From Andrena cerasifolii (lineage: Eukaryota > Arthropoda > Insecta > Hymenoptera > Andrenidae), in NCBI RefSeq assembly GCF_050908995.1, contig NC_135132.1, positions 5,451,001-5,515,000 of the forward strand: 64,000 bases of DNA, read 5' to 3'. Below the pieces are notes generated by a model. That model worked only from the letters and a program-made list of their open reading frames with translations. It did not search any database and was not told the DNA's origin. Below are positions 34,847 through 46,640 of the stretch, piece by piece (position 1 is the stretch's first letter; every line of letters starts with the position of its first letter). Made by a program: the position numbers and the translations under genes.

Positions 34847-35030
34847 CAGAGGTGGGCCGAGAATTTTATTTAAATAAAAATTTCAAATAACGAATGAAAG
34901 TTAAAATATTATTGTCGAATGAAAAAATTAACTTTATTCGTCAAATAATCTGAAGTTAAAATAACTTTTATTCGATCTGTTATTTAAGTAATTTTTGTAT
35001 TTAATTTAGTCCCTGTGTGTGGCACTGAAT
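34847..35030. mobile_element. Fragment related to the 61157 hAT-like family
   Basis: It begins CAGAGGTGGGCCGAGAATTT and continues with TTATTT, AAATAACGAATGAAAG and repeated ATTCG words. The element at 61157-61345 has CAGATTTGGGCAAAATTTAT followed by CGAATAACGAATAAAG. The right end is not defined, so the extent is approximate. Confidence 0.4.
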
Positions 35031-35599
35031 GATTAATCTTTTTTTATTTGTTTTATAATTTTGTAAGTTGTGGTTTGATGCCTTTGGGATGATTGACTCT
35101 TCTATCTTGAAATTTTGAAGATTGTTTGTGTTCTATGTTTGGGGGGAGGGTTGAGTTTTGGTGGGGAATATAGTTTCCTAAAATTGAAGATAGTAGGTAC
35201 GGTTCTGCTGATAAAGTTTGATAGAACATCGCGAACAGGGTTACGAAGGCTCTTAAGTGTTCTCTCAAATGACAGTTCAGAGTACTCAGAGGGGATGAGT
35301 GAGACCATCGAATGAGGCATCCTCTGCGCTGCTGCTGACAGGCATCATTCACGACGTTATACTTAGTGTAACCTACTTAATGTTTCACCAAATTACCAGA
35401 ACCTTCTGATAGTCTTGGTGGTCACACTGGGTGAATCGTAGCCTAGGATATGTATTTGCCAATATTTCTGTTAATTTTTAGACCTTAATAATAAAATTTG
35501 GTGAATTTTTTAAAAAAAAAAAAATTTATTCACAACTATGTTTTCACTTACAAATTTCAACGTGGCAAAATTTACATTTCTAGAAAGAAACTATTAGAA
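35031..35599. other. Unique AT-leaning DNA, no gene seen
   Basis: Overlapping short frames on both strands at 35053-35352 without a recognised domain. Long A-run at 35512-35523. Nothing else. Confidence 0.4.
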
Positions 35600-35837
35600 C
35601 AGGGTTGACTAACTGGTGGCTTCTGAGCCACCGGGGGCTCCTCGGCCTTGCTGCTACGCTGAACGGCCTCCCTCCATATCTACCAGGCTCTGACGATCGC
35701 AGTCGATTCCTCCTTCTTTCCTTCTCTTTTCGACTGCGATCGTCAGAGTCTGGTAGGTATGGAGGGGGTCGTTCAGCGTGGCAGCAAGGCGGAGATTCCC
35801 CCGGTGGCCCGCGAGCCACCAGGGTTAGTCAACCCTG
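35600..35837. mobile_element. hAT (Buster-type) MITE, near-complete palindrome, with 8-bp target duplication
   Basis: Both ends begin CAGGGTTGACTAAC when read inward. The flanking 8-mers are TATTAGAA (35592-35599) and TATTAGAG (35838-35845), matching at seven of eight positions with TA in the centre. Inside, ACTGCGATCGTCAGA and GACGATCGCAGT-type arms and CTACCAGRCTCTG face each other, so most of the 238 bp folds back. The small number of differences between the ends suggests a fairly young insertion. Confidence 0.92.
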
Positions 35838-35845
35838 TATTAGAG

Positions 35846-36130
35846 CATGATTGTATGAGTATTACGAGTGTACAATTATTACTCAAAAGTTAAAAGATTC
35901 AAAAATACGAAAATGGTAACTCGAAAGTGACACTGGGGTGCAGTGATCCTCGCGTGACCAATTTGTGATTGTAAGAAGGGGTGACCACGGAGGGTTAATC
36001 GCAGTCTGTTGCTTTCACTCAATAATTATACTGGTAAATTAAGAAAATCCTGGGAAAGCATCTGTCTTAGTTTTTAATTTCAATTCAGACCTGAACATTA
36101 CTTTAATATCAGTGATGATTAACAGTGTCT
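35846..36130. other. Unique DNA, no gene seen
   Basis: Short AT-leaning stretch between a MITE and a degenerate array. Nothing supported. Confidence 0.4.
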
Positions 36131-36700
36131 CCAATTGCCAGTAGTCTACCACCCTGGCACCCCAATATTCAATTACCTTACTTCTTCAGGACTCCAACAT
36201 CCCAATACCCCTACTCCCAGAGACCCCAACTTCCCAGTACCCCCAATTCTCAGTCCCTCAATTTGCTAGTACCCAACTCTCCAATACCCTAACATCCTGG
36301 CACTCCAATATTCTATTACCTTAGTTCTTCAGTATTCCAGTATCCTAATACCCCCACTTCCAAAGACCCCAACTTTCCAGTTCCCTAATTTCTTTGCCTC
36401 TCAATTTATCAGTACATACTTCAACTTTCCAATACCCCAGCTTCATGGCACTCTAGTACCTCAATTCTGCAGTACCCTAACTGCCCAGTAGTCAGTAGGC
36501 GGACATCACAATTAATTATGATAACAGTCTCAAGCTCCCGCTAATTATTTAAGATGACAATCTCAAGATCCCACTAATTATTTAAGATAACACTCTCAAG
36601 ATCCCACGTTTTCAGGTTTCCAAGACCTCTAACACCCCAATGCCCCAAGTTCCCACTAACCCAACATCCCACTAGCCTACCATCAAATAAACTACATTGC
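36131..36700. repeat. Degenerate C-rich array (CCCAATACCCCAACTTCC style)
   Basis: Roughly 570 bp of words such as CCCCAACTTCCCAGTACCCC, CCAATATTC, CAACATCCCAATACCCC and CTCCAATACCC. The unit length is irregular (about 10-14 bp). The complementary, G-rich form fills 38570-40070. The tract has decayed and contains no gene. Confidence 0.7.
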
Positions 36701-38569
36701 CCTCGCTTCCCACTGCAAGAATCCAAACAGAAGAAATCCGCAGGACAACCCTCTTCTTCCATTCACAGAGCCACTTCCTCTAATTCTATGGCAGAGAACC
36801 CATGCCAGGGCCGAGGACTGCAACCTAAACGGACTCCGCATCTGAACGCTAATAAAATCGCAACGGCGTCGGACTTGTCGAGGATTTGGGAACGTAGGCT
36901 CGGCATAGCGCTTTCAATTTCCTCCATTTAGGGCCTAATGAAGGACCAGTCTGACGACTGCGTCGAAGGGTGACACGAAGAAAGCTCTTGCCAAGGGTAA
37001 CCAGTTTCTGAACCCCTCGAGCACAGGGTCTAGGCTGACGGGAACAGGCAGTTTCCACCGCACTACTTCACGCGACAGAACTTATCTAATATACCTGGGC
37101 TCTCCCCTCGCGTCACCGGCAAACCAACCCCTAGCAGGATTCCTGCTCCCTTTATGCCACGCAGCCGCACTTTGCCAAAGTTCGTTCACGCTAAGGAGAG
37201 GCAGGGCCACAAAGAGAAGAGTCGCCGCGAATATAAAATAACTCTGTCCCTAGTGAATATTATTCGGGAATTCGGCGGGAATTCCAAGTAGATCGATGCT
37301 CTTAATTTTTTAACGCGACACCGGGTGTCTGCAGGGAGCAGGGATGGGGGGCGGGGAATTTTGGATCCGAGATGATTTTCTGTGGTTTTTGGTGATATCG
37401 CTACAATTTGGCCGCTTTTTTTATTTCACTAAAAAAATATTTGAAAATTTGAAATAAATTTTTTTCACTGACCTTCGTTTTGGGGGAAATTGAAAAGGTT
37501 TTAAAGAGTCGTAACCGCGCTTATCTCAGGCTATTTTAAAATTAGAATCTCTCCGGAATGAAGGTTTGCAGAAAAGAGAATTTAATAAAAATTTTAAAAA
37601 AAAATTTTAAAAATAGACCATATTAAATCAAAAGCGTGTAAAAAATCTGTGTAAAAACAAAGTGAAGTGTTCTTCAAATTCTACACTCGACAGGCGTTCT
37701 TAATAAACCCCAAGATAAATAGAAAATGCTTATATCCTCATAAAAGAAAAATTTCCGGACTTATATTAAGATAATTAGCTGTTACACCCCATAGAAATTT
37801 ACCCCCCCTTCCGTTACTTTTAATATCTCCTTCTTGATTAATTGTCATGCTTAGAACTTAATCAAGTTTCTGAATTTCTGTTTGGACGACCTTTTCGAAT
37901 TTCTAACCACCGCAGATTTTTCTCGCACGCCAGTTATTAGTAAATCAATTAGCCCTCGAGAAGCCGAGAATTCATCCTTCAATCAGAATCTTGCGTTGAA
38001 GGATCTATTCATTCACGCGGTGACGCAATAAATCCGTGCGCTGGTGGTGCGTGCAGAGAAACGCTGGAAATTGCCTTTCCCTTCGGGGTTGACAAAGTGG
38101 CGGGAGAGAAGAAAGGTATGTCTGTGTCAAGGACTTCCTCTATGCTACCCTCCGCCGTAGGTCATCTCTTCATTAGGAGCTAAATGGAGAAAATTGAAAG
38201 CGCCATATTGAAGGCACCGCTCTCCACATCGTAAGCAGCGCGAACGTCAGTTGCCTGTTCTCCTGTGGAAGTACTCGATGCTATGTCGGAAGCACAAACA
38301 GGCTTGAATACGCGGTTGAAATGGAGGATAGCGAGCTGAGGCGTCGATTACGAGCGCACGACGTTCATTACGACGCCTATTTATCAATCGCTTTAGTCGC
38401 TACTATTCGGTTTTAATTGCTTTCGATGTGTTTCGCTTAGTGATTGGTTTAAGTGAGGGTGTCTAATATGGTGAATGGGGGAAGGGGAGGCGGAGAAGTG
38501 GGCGAAGGAAAGAAGCGGATAATTAAGCGAAAGGGCAAGTAGCTTATGATCAAAGAAGTGGAGGAGGGA
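36701..38569. other. Mixed DNA, no gene supported
   Basis: GC-richer to 37360, AT-rich at 37400-37900, then mixed with a CpG-richer patch at 38170-38400. The sequence GAAAGGTATGT near 38113 looks like a 5' splice site, but no matching exon start was identified. Confidence 0.4.
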
Positions 38570-39050
38570 ATTTGGTAGTTGCAGAGGTGGACTATTTGGA
38601 AGTTGGAGTATTCAGATGTTGGGGTATTGGGAAGTTGGAGACTTACGGAATTCAGGTGTTGAGGTATTGGACTATTATGGTATTGTGGGATTAGGATGTT
38701 GAGTACTGGGATCTTGGAAAGTAGGGGTATTGGGTCTCTCGTGTATTAAGGTGACGGAGTACTGAAAAAGTGGTCTAATGGAGCGTTGGGGTAAAAGTAC
38801 TTTGGGCTATTAAGGTGTTATGCTATTAGAGTATTAAGCTACAGATAACACAGTTCGACAGCCATCTGGACTTGTAACATTCGATAGCAGGTTCTTATAG
38901 GTTTTCGTGTGCTGAAAACGAATCCGCAATCCATTTGTCGCCATCACCTTCAGTTTATGAGAAATTCGATTTTGAAAAAAAAATGCACACTTTCAACTTT
39001 GATCACCTTTTGTGTCGAAACGGTAACAGTTATTCGGTTGCTTGTTCCGT
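38570..39050. repeat. Degenerate G-rich array (GGTATTGGGAAGTTGGAG style), first part
   Basis: The clear part is 38580-38840, with words such as TTGGAAGTTGGAGTATTCAG, GGGGTATTGGG and GGACTATTATGGTATTG. This is the reverse-complement style of the 36131-36700 array. It is followed by unique AT-rich sequence up to an inverted repeat. Confidence 0.65.
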
Positions 39051-39054
39051 CAAA

Positions 39055-39361
39055 TTATTCTATGAACCCTTCCGAATACAACGATATAAGTTATTAGTGC
39101 ATTATGAACATTTAAATATGTTTAATAGTGAAGTGAAATAGTTTGGCAAAACGTGCGTTAAGCGATTGTGTGACGCTGAGCGTCGAAATCTGACTAGTCA
39201 GATTTTCTCCTAGACCCTCAGTTTTGGAAATAAATTGAAAGATATTTGCAAAAATTGGTGCATTTCGGGTGTTCTTTTCCCTTTGATCGTTGTTTAAACA
39301 TACTTCAATGTTCATAATGCAGTAATAACTTAGCTCGTGTACTCGGGACATTAGAGTACCG
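39055..39361. repeat. Interrupted inverted repeat inside the G-rich array
   Basis: The left arm has TAAGTTATTAGTGCATTATG then AACATTTAAATATGTTTA near 39084-39123. The right arm (39290-39333) carries the inverse with TAAGTTATTACTGCATTATG then AACATTGAAGTATGTTTA. The loop contains the perfect 18-bp palindrome AATCTGACTAGTCAGATT at 39187-39204. It splits the degenerate array and is probably a small DNA transposon, but no target duplication is clear. Confidence 0.6.
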
Positions 39362-40070
39362 AAACAGTAGTCTAATAGAAACCTAGGGTAGCAGAAGATT
39401 AGCCTTTGGAGGCGTTAGACTGCTGCCAAGTTGGGACACTGAGAATGTGTGGTATTGGGAACTTACAGGCTTGGAAAGTAGAAGTATTGGACGCCTCTAT
39501 ATCGGGATGTGGTAGCAAGGAAAAAGTAGTGTAATAAAACGCTGGGGTATCAGAGAATCGAGCAACTAGGGTGCTAGGCTGTTGAGATGTTAAGTTACTG
39601 CGAGAAGTTGGGACATTAGGAAAGTGAGATACTAAGAATTAGGGGTCTGAAAAAGTAGGGGTATTGGGCCGCTCGTATATTAGGATCCTGGAGAACTGCA
39701 GGGGAGCGGGGGAGTAATGAACCTTCGCAGTACCAGAAAATTAGGGTGTTCCGACATTAGGGCCTGGGAAAGTTGGAGCTTTTGTAAAGATGGAATCTGG
39801 GAGGTTTGAGCTTTAGAAAGTTACGCTCTTTATGGTGCTGAAGTCTTGGAGATTTGGAAAAGTTGGAATACTACGAAATTAATATGGTGTGGTGATGAAA
39901 TACTCCAAAAAGGGGTATTAGGATATTTGAGCCTTGAAACAGTGGGACTTTTTCAGTCCCTTAGATTAGAGTCTTTTAATGTTGAGATAGTAAAAGCTTT
40001 TGGGAAGTTAGAGTATTAGGAAATTAGAGGGTTGGAAAATTGTGCTGCTGGTATTTTCGAGAGCGGCCTA
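39362..40070. repeat. Degenerate G-rich array, second part
   Basis: Continues the style of 38580-38840: words such as GGGTATCAGAGAATC, TTGGGACATTAGGAAAGTGAG, GGGTATTGGGCCGC and TTGGAGATTTGGAAAAGTTG recur for about 700 bp. No gene. Confidence 0.65.
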
Positions 40071-43029
40071 ATTAGGAAATTGTCATATTACATCAATTTA
40101 TAATCACATAGCACCCTATATCTTTCTCACACACAAATTTTATTTAAAACAAAATTATAACATCAAATTGAAATGTACTTTTCCACGGTGCTCTATCACC
40201 GTTTCCAATTCCTGTAGAAACTTTATGTGAACAATTAAATGCCCAATTCCAACTGGACCATACCCATAAACAAATCGCTGGAGGAGTAAAAATAACTTTA
40301 AACCGTGGTCGTCGTTTTTCCCTGGGGCAGATTCTGCGGATTCCTGTGCGCCCCCAAAGCCCGTAATCATTTAATCGGTTCGCGGCCGGTATAATAGTCC
40401 ATTGCTTACAGAATTTTCCTTTCTCCGTTCGCTGCCTCGAGGTCGTTGTGTCGTTCGCGGCGAAAATAGCGGAAATGTTGGAAAACGTACGGTAATGGAT
40501 CGTAAAGTGGGCTGCGATTATCGGGATTTATGTGGTCGTTGCATTTCGTCCTGCCAGAATCTCACCCCCGTGCATACACGCGTATTGTGGTGTACCCTTT
40601 GTCGCTAAGAGGGTGCAAAACAAGCTTGCGGTAATGGAAAAACTTGCTGGTATAATATACGTGTGGAGGGAATTTTTAAAATCTGTTCTTTCTTGAGGAA
40701 ATACACTATACGTGGGGTTCTTTCGCTTAATTTAAGGGTGGTAGGGGGTCTGTCCATTTCATAGAGAACATAAATTAGTAATAATTCTTGAACATTTTAC
40801 TTGCCAGGCATGTATTTATTAAAATATCTTTATTCGCTTTCACGAATTTCACTGTCCACCTAAACCTGTAATTCTGAAACAACCTGTATAGTTCCCTCAA
40901 ACAGTCATTCCCCAGGTACAACATGATACTACCAATCCCTGAAACAATATAAACACCCATGCACCAACAAAGCAATCAATAATTGAAGAGAAGGGAGGAT
41001 CCCATAACACATGTCATACATAACCTACAAATTCATCGGGTGAGTGGTATGACTAGGAAGTCTCCAGTTCTTCAAGACAGTTTGTCCAACCGATCACAAG
41101 GAGGAAAGAGCACAGGGGAGAAGTTCCCCGCGCAAACTCCCACCAGAGGGCGTGAACGTTTAGGAGATTCCTCGACGGAATGCTCCGTGGGCGACCATCG
41201 GTGCAATTAGTTAATTAACGCAAGGAGCCATCAATGGTCACCTAAAAATCGGCTGTTCGACTGTGCCGCCTGGGATGCAGCTCGAAGCCAGCTAAAAGGC
41301 GGCACCGTGGCCCCCTGGCGGCACAAAGTGCAACTCTTGCACTCTCGAGCGCGGCTTATTAATTCTCCATAGGTTGTCGTTACGACGGACCACGGCGTGT
41401 TGGCTGAGCGCTACTTTCGAGCACGCTGGTTAACGTGCTCGTCGAGCCAGGCCACTCGTAAGAAGTTCCTGGCCCGAGCTACTCCGCCTGAGCAACGTCT
41501 GCTTTTTATTATCTGCCACGGTCGGGGCCGTTTGCTGGTAGTGCGTCTAACTTCTTGCGGCGCGTTCGCTCGGCCGTGATACATTTTTATGGAGGCCTGA
41601 GGACTCGAGGGGGGAAACTGAACCACGGCTCGTTCTGGTTTTTGTTTTTTCAACTGCGCCAATTCAGCCTTTGGTGAGAATACTTGTGTAAGGAGATCTC
41701 CTCTGTGGGAACGCTTTGGATTTAAATTGGGGATTTGGTAGGTTGGTCATCGTCTGCGGAGGTAAAGTGTCATTCACATTTGAGGTTAGTTTTGCAGTGT
41801 TTGAATAGAGTTTGAAGGAGTTTCTTGAATTATAGATTGATACCTAGTTATGAAAATATATTCCTGTTTATTTATAGGTTCACGTAGCGTGGGACGAACA
41901 CGAGCAGATTGCTGAATTAATTTTGCCATGAATGTCTGCGTTGGTCAAGCGAGTAGTTACGAAAGTGTCCGCCAGGTGGCCACGCATCTCCAAACAGAGA
42001 ATCACTAGAATTTGCGCTTTAGAATACCTCAAGCCGTGTGTTATGGTGAAAAAAGTAAAGAGGGGGCTTTCGAGCATCTGAAGTCGTGGCCCACGAAGGC
42101 AGGAATTAAATGCGGCGAGCGGTCCGCGACCGCCCTCGTTTTTCACGCTCTCTCTTTCTCCAGCCTCCAGCCACCCTCCTTTGGCTACCTCGTATTTAGA
42201 AAATTGCTGGCCCGGCTGCTCGAGTAATCGAGTGTTATTTTAAGAGTGAGAGCAATTAACGCTCTCACTAGTTACCCGTGCTGGGGGCGCAATTCCCTCG
42301 TGAGGGGATCGCGAATATTTTTAACCGGCCGCTAGAGAATGAGATACGAATTTCTCGAGGATCCCGTTGCAGATAGATGCTTTTTGTTCCAAGCATGGAA
42401 CAATTTCCTCGGGAATTTACGACGTGTTTCGGCCAGTCCAGTCTGTCAGCTGACTGAAATTTATGTCGCCTCTGGTGACTATTGCCTCTGCGCGCAGCCA
42501 TGCTTTTTTCCCTAAGTTTCATTTTGCGAAAGAGGGGGAGAGAGAGAGAGAGAGGGAGGGGAGGATAGAATGACGCGGGGGGTTAAATACGGGGAACGAA
42601 ACTCCGCGATGAATATTCATATCGAATTTCCTTGCAACGCTCTCTTTCACGTCCACCGTATTTTTGTACTGAATATTCCTGAGCTTCAATTCAGATATTT
42701 TTCTTGGCCGGGAATGATTTTTAAATTCCTCCTCCTCCCCCCCCCCCCCCCCGACGAAACTCGCGAAAGCTTTCGTTGTCGTATCTCGACTCAGTTAAAC
42801 TCTGTCCTGTTCAGTTTCAAATGAAAAGACGCGGGATATGGAGTAACGGGGAAATGTTGAATGGTGTGCTTTGGGGAAAGCACCGTTCAGTTATTTTTAA
42901 ATCGATTCCCAACTTCGTAGCCGCACAGTGTATTAATCTGCGTAGTCTAAATTGTCTGGAAGACTGTATTCTTTCATGAATATTAAAGTGATTTTAGATC
43001 GAGATTTCGATGATGAAATTTCTGAGGAA
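40071..43029. other. Mixed DNA with two CpG-rich islands, no gene supported
   Basis: CpG-rich islands lie at about 41150-41600 and 42060-42540. The minus-strand frame 40155-40370 (71 codons) and others show no recognised domain. An (AG)n microsatellite is at 42538-42555 and a 16-bp poly-C run at 42737-42752. No splice-supported exon was found. Confidence 0.45.
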
Positions 43030-43720
43030 TAAGTTTCTTAGAATGCATTGGATAGTCTGGATCTAATCTACATAAGTGTATCCAGGATTTAACACAAACC
43101 TAGCGTTACGTCATCCAGACCAAGTCTGCGCTCTAGTCTTAAGAATCTTACCTAGACCTACGGAATACCTGACTTATAGTCAACTGACTCTTTTCTAATT
43201 CAACTTTTGTATTGTGTAAGTAAGTTCGTGCCCAACCCATCTTACTTATATACAGTAGTCTTCTCTGGAATGACAGAAGTACATCTATGATTCATGTAGC
43301 CTGCGTTCAACATTGCTCAAGTGGTCAGACCTGACATAAGCTTAACCCATGCTAATTCTAACCTACTAGCTCTACCCAGAGCTATGGAACGCTATCTAGT
43401 ATGGGATTCATGCGCACCAACCCCGCCACACTGGGTGCTACATTTTTCTAAACACTAAAGCGTCGTATAAATGCTTAGAAATGTGTCCCACCACTTTGGA
43501 TTTGTATTCACTGAAAAAAAGCTTGCTTGACACTCACATTCCTGCTGCTGAGACCTCTACTTTTAAGGGATGATGTACCACAACTCCAAATTTCTAACGC
43601 AACTTCTACTTTTACATCTAACGCAAACTTAATTACACTTAATCTCTGAAATTAATCCAGACCTATTTAATTCTATAGCTCGCACATAACCTAGATTTTA
43701 TTCGGACGTAAGGTGGAAGT
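43030..43720. repeat. Degenerate AACCTAGACC-type repeat tract
   Basis: Words such as GGATCTAATCTACA, CCTAGACCTACGG, AACCTACTAGC and ATTAATCCAGACC recur irregularly, strongest at 43040-43200 and 43320-43400. It belongs to the same decayed class as 8720-9275. Confidence 0.45.
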
Positions 43721-44489
43721 TGTTTGCAATTAATTGGTAACGTCACTACTAAAACATCCCTCTTTGCAAACCACTCGATCCACCGAAACTTGAAACGAAG
43801 CTCTAACTTCCTGATGAAATGAAGCTTCAACCGAGTATTAACGTCGAATTCCCTCTTACGTACAATTCGTTCACGTTAATGGGCCCGCGATACAATGGCG
43901 TCGCGTCAGAAATAACATTCGACTAATCTAAATTCTAATTTCCGCGTAATTAGCATGCCGTTTCTAGAGGCTTTTATTACGTCTCCCTCTATAGCGCATT
44001 ATTATATTAGTCACGTGTCCCGTGAATGTCATATTACCCGGCTCCGTGCCGTAAGATTACCCGATACCAACCTGCGCAGCACGAAAAGGAAGGTGAACCG
44101 CGGGAATCGCGACATGAGAACCATCTCTTGCCTTCATATCGCCGAAAAGTACCGGGTCCTTGCCTTACTTCCTACCCTGGCGTGCCTCCTATCAGTTGTG
44201 CAGTAGTAACAACACGCCAATCCTTGTTTCTGTAATAGTAGCGGCTGGTGAATGTACGGTCTTTAACCTCTGTTTCCTATTTTCGTCGACTTACCACACT
44301 TTCTTGAGCCTGGAGTATCTAACTGGAACTGTTTAGGTGCACTAGTACGTTAGATATCGGTGACATGGCTAGGTTCTCGAGTATTAACTGACTTTGAGGG
44401 TTAACTAGGTAACTACAGTAGGTACCACCTTGGATTCCTTCACTTAGGAAGACGTATTCTGATTTGACCAGTTTCACTCCTCAAAGCCA
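43721..44489. other. Unique DNA, no gene supported
   Basis: Two overlapping + strand frames at 43955-44235 are open for 70-80 codons but are unrecognised and lack splice context. No other structure. Confidence 0.4.
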
Positions 44490-44620
44490 GGGTGCAACAA
44501 AGTAAGATCCAGTAAGCTGATAAGCTGGCATACTGGGTATGTGGAACAGGGGTACCAGAAAATTTAGCTGTTGGCTTGTTAGGCTACTGCTAAGTTGGGA
44601 TACTAGATCCACCAAGCTGA
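44490..44620. repeat. Small degenerate G-rich repeat
   Basis: A short tract with GGGGTACCAGAAAATTTAGC, GTTAGGCTACTGCTAAG and TTGGGATACTAG. It matches the style of the arrays at 38570-40070. Confidence 0.4.
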
Positions 44621-45870
44621 GTAAGTTATAAGTTTCCCCTTGCTGTCTTCTTCTTACGTTATTGTTTAGTCTGGCGGAAGGTAGCAAGCGATGGAAGTGC
44701 AACATGCTCCTCCAAGTGAAGACCTTCAGGTTGTATCATAGCCTCCCGCAATTTACTCCTCAAGAGGCTCGCCATGTCGCTCCCACTCAATGCACCAGCA
44801 GATCCAAGCATTTCCCGGTATAAAAACTACGTACACCTCTTCAAAAAGATTGCAAAAACCAGTGACCTGTAAATACCCAGCTATTTCGAGCAACAGTTAT
44901 TAAACAACCACTTCAAAGTACCCCAACCAGACACACTACCCGGCCGACTAAATTAATTAAAATCGCGCCAGCGGTATCTTTCGCACGCGCATGTTCCAAT
45001 TGACTGTCATCCGACTAATTTTCGATGAATTCCTCGTCGTCGCGGGTGTCCCAGCCACGACGTTAATAACGCGCGCCTCTGAACATTCTCTCCCTTGCGC
45101 ATAATGATAATCGTTTTCCACAACCAGGCCAGCATACACAGAGAGCATGAAGGGGGGGCGGGAGATACAGTAGCCGGGCAGGTTTGAGCGATTTGAATAA
45201 TGAAAATCGAAACGAAGTTGGCAAACCTGCGGCGGGGGAATAAAAATGGCGCGTTTCGACGACTCTAGCGGGAGATTTCGGATTTACGAAATTACGCCCG
45301 CCATTTTGGCGTGGTTTCAATTTCAACGGGCGGCCGTGATGAAATAATTCCATCGCTAATTTCGGCCGGGGCGAGCCTTTTATTGCCCTCGCGCGAAACG
45401 TGGCTCTGAAAAATCTCGATGGGGCAGAGGCGGTGTGTAATAATTTTCCCGCGGGACACGTTGCGGAACGGAGACGATGAGTCGGCCGGCTTTTGGAAAA
45501 CGCGTCCCGCTCGGACTGGAGGGGGTCCACGCGACATTAGACAGGAATGCATGCGTTCGCCGAATCCCATTTGCGAACCGTTTGCTTAATTAAAGTCGGC
45601 GGAGGTCTGCTCTGTCGGCTGGAAAGCGCCCGATAGACGTTATCGTCGCGCTCTCCGTCCCTGGGATAAAGTGATAAACGCGTTAATGAAATTAAACGCG
45701 ACCAGCGCGAAACAGTCGCCCCGCTCCGCTGGGCCTGGAGGATCTTATTGTTGCGTGATCGACTGGTGGTGGTGGCTGTTTTGTATCCGGACGTGGGTTG
45801 TAAAGGACTATTTGCCTCGCGATTGGTACTTGGGATGTATTCAGTTGGCAGAGGCAATGTGGTGGTTTAG
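44621..45870. other. CpG-rich island, no supported gene
   Basis: One of the most CpG-rich parts of the window, from about 44940 to 45740. Long frames are open in several overlapping registers on the minus strand (45063-45946), which argues against any one being coding. No recognised domain. Confidence 0.5.
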
Positions 45871-46239
45871 ATAAAATTGAAAGTGTTGGATGATGTGGGG
45901 GCATGTTTGAAGAATTGCCTCGTGTGAAAAGGATTTTTTCCTTCACTGTTGCGTCAGGCTTATATTTGAGGCAGTGAGAGGGACAACGGACTAACCGACA
46001 TTAAAAAAAAATTCCCTACTTTATATGATTAGTAGAGCTTTCCAAGGTATATGTTATTGCTACTAACTCAATTTCGAAAGCAATGTGGATTAGTCTGTTG
46101 TTGCTCTCACTACCTCATTTGGTTTAATTCTGTACTAGAGCTGGGGTAAACTATTTCTGTTAACTATGTATCACATTGCATGAAAGGAGTATATACTTTT
46201 GCTGAGTGTGACCATTTAGTGCCCAAAATTATTGATTGC
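45871..46239. other. Unique DNA, no gene seen
   Basis: AT-leaning unique sequence. Nothing supported. Confidence 0.4.
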
Positions 46240-46640
46240 TTTTGTAATGGTTCCTTTAAATGGGGCTAGGTGTAGCTAGATATGTATTCTTGCTTATGAA
46301 CTGTTAGGTCCAGCAATTAGGTCTTCGTCGAGCTGTGCTGCAGAAGTAGATTAGCTTAACGTTACGTTTGAATTTGACTGTTTTAGGAAGCAATGCAACA
46401 GTAGGATAGAGTGGATTAGGACGAATCTAAGTTGAGTTTGCATTCAGGTTAGGTCAAACTTGAGACTTCTGTATTGCAGTTGGCTTAGACTTGCTGCAGA
46501 TTGGCTAAGTGTGTCAGCATTTCAGTGTGTCGATAGTTCTGTCTACTTAATATTTAAGTTAATACTGAGTTTGGGGTGTATTTGTGTTTGAATTAGATCT
46601 GTGTCAGGTATATTAGAGCTGACGCACATGCATGACTTGA
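46240..46640. repeat. Degenerate TTAGACTTG-type repeat tract
   Basis: Words such as GCTAGGTGTAGCTAGATATG, AGGTTAGGTCAAACTTGAGA and TTGGCTTAGACTTGC recur loosely. It looks like the complementary-strand form of the AACCTAGACC tracts. Confidence 0.4.

Noticed and set aside
43140..43165. Possible minus-strand ratchet site (CTAG|GTAAG in reverse complement)
   Set aside because: It falls in a degenerate CCTAGACC-type repeat and lacks a pyrimidine tract.
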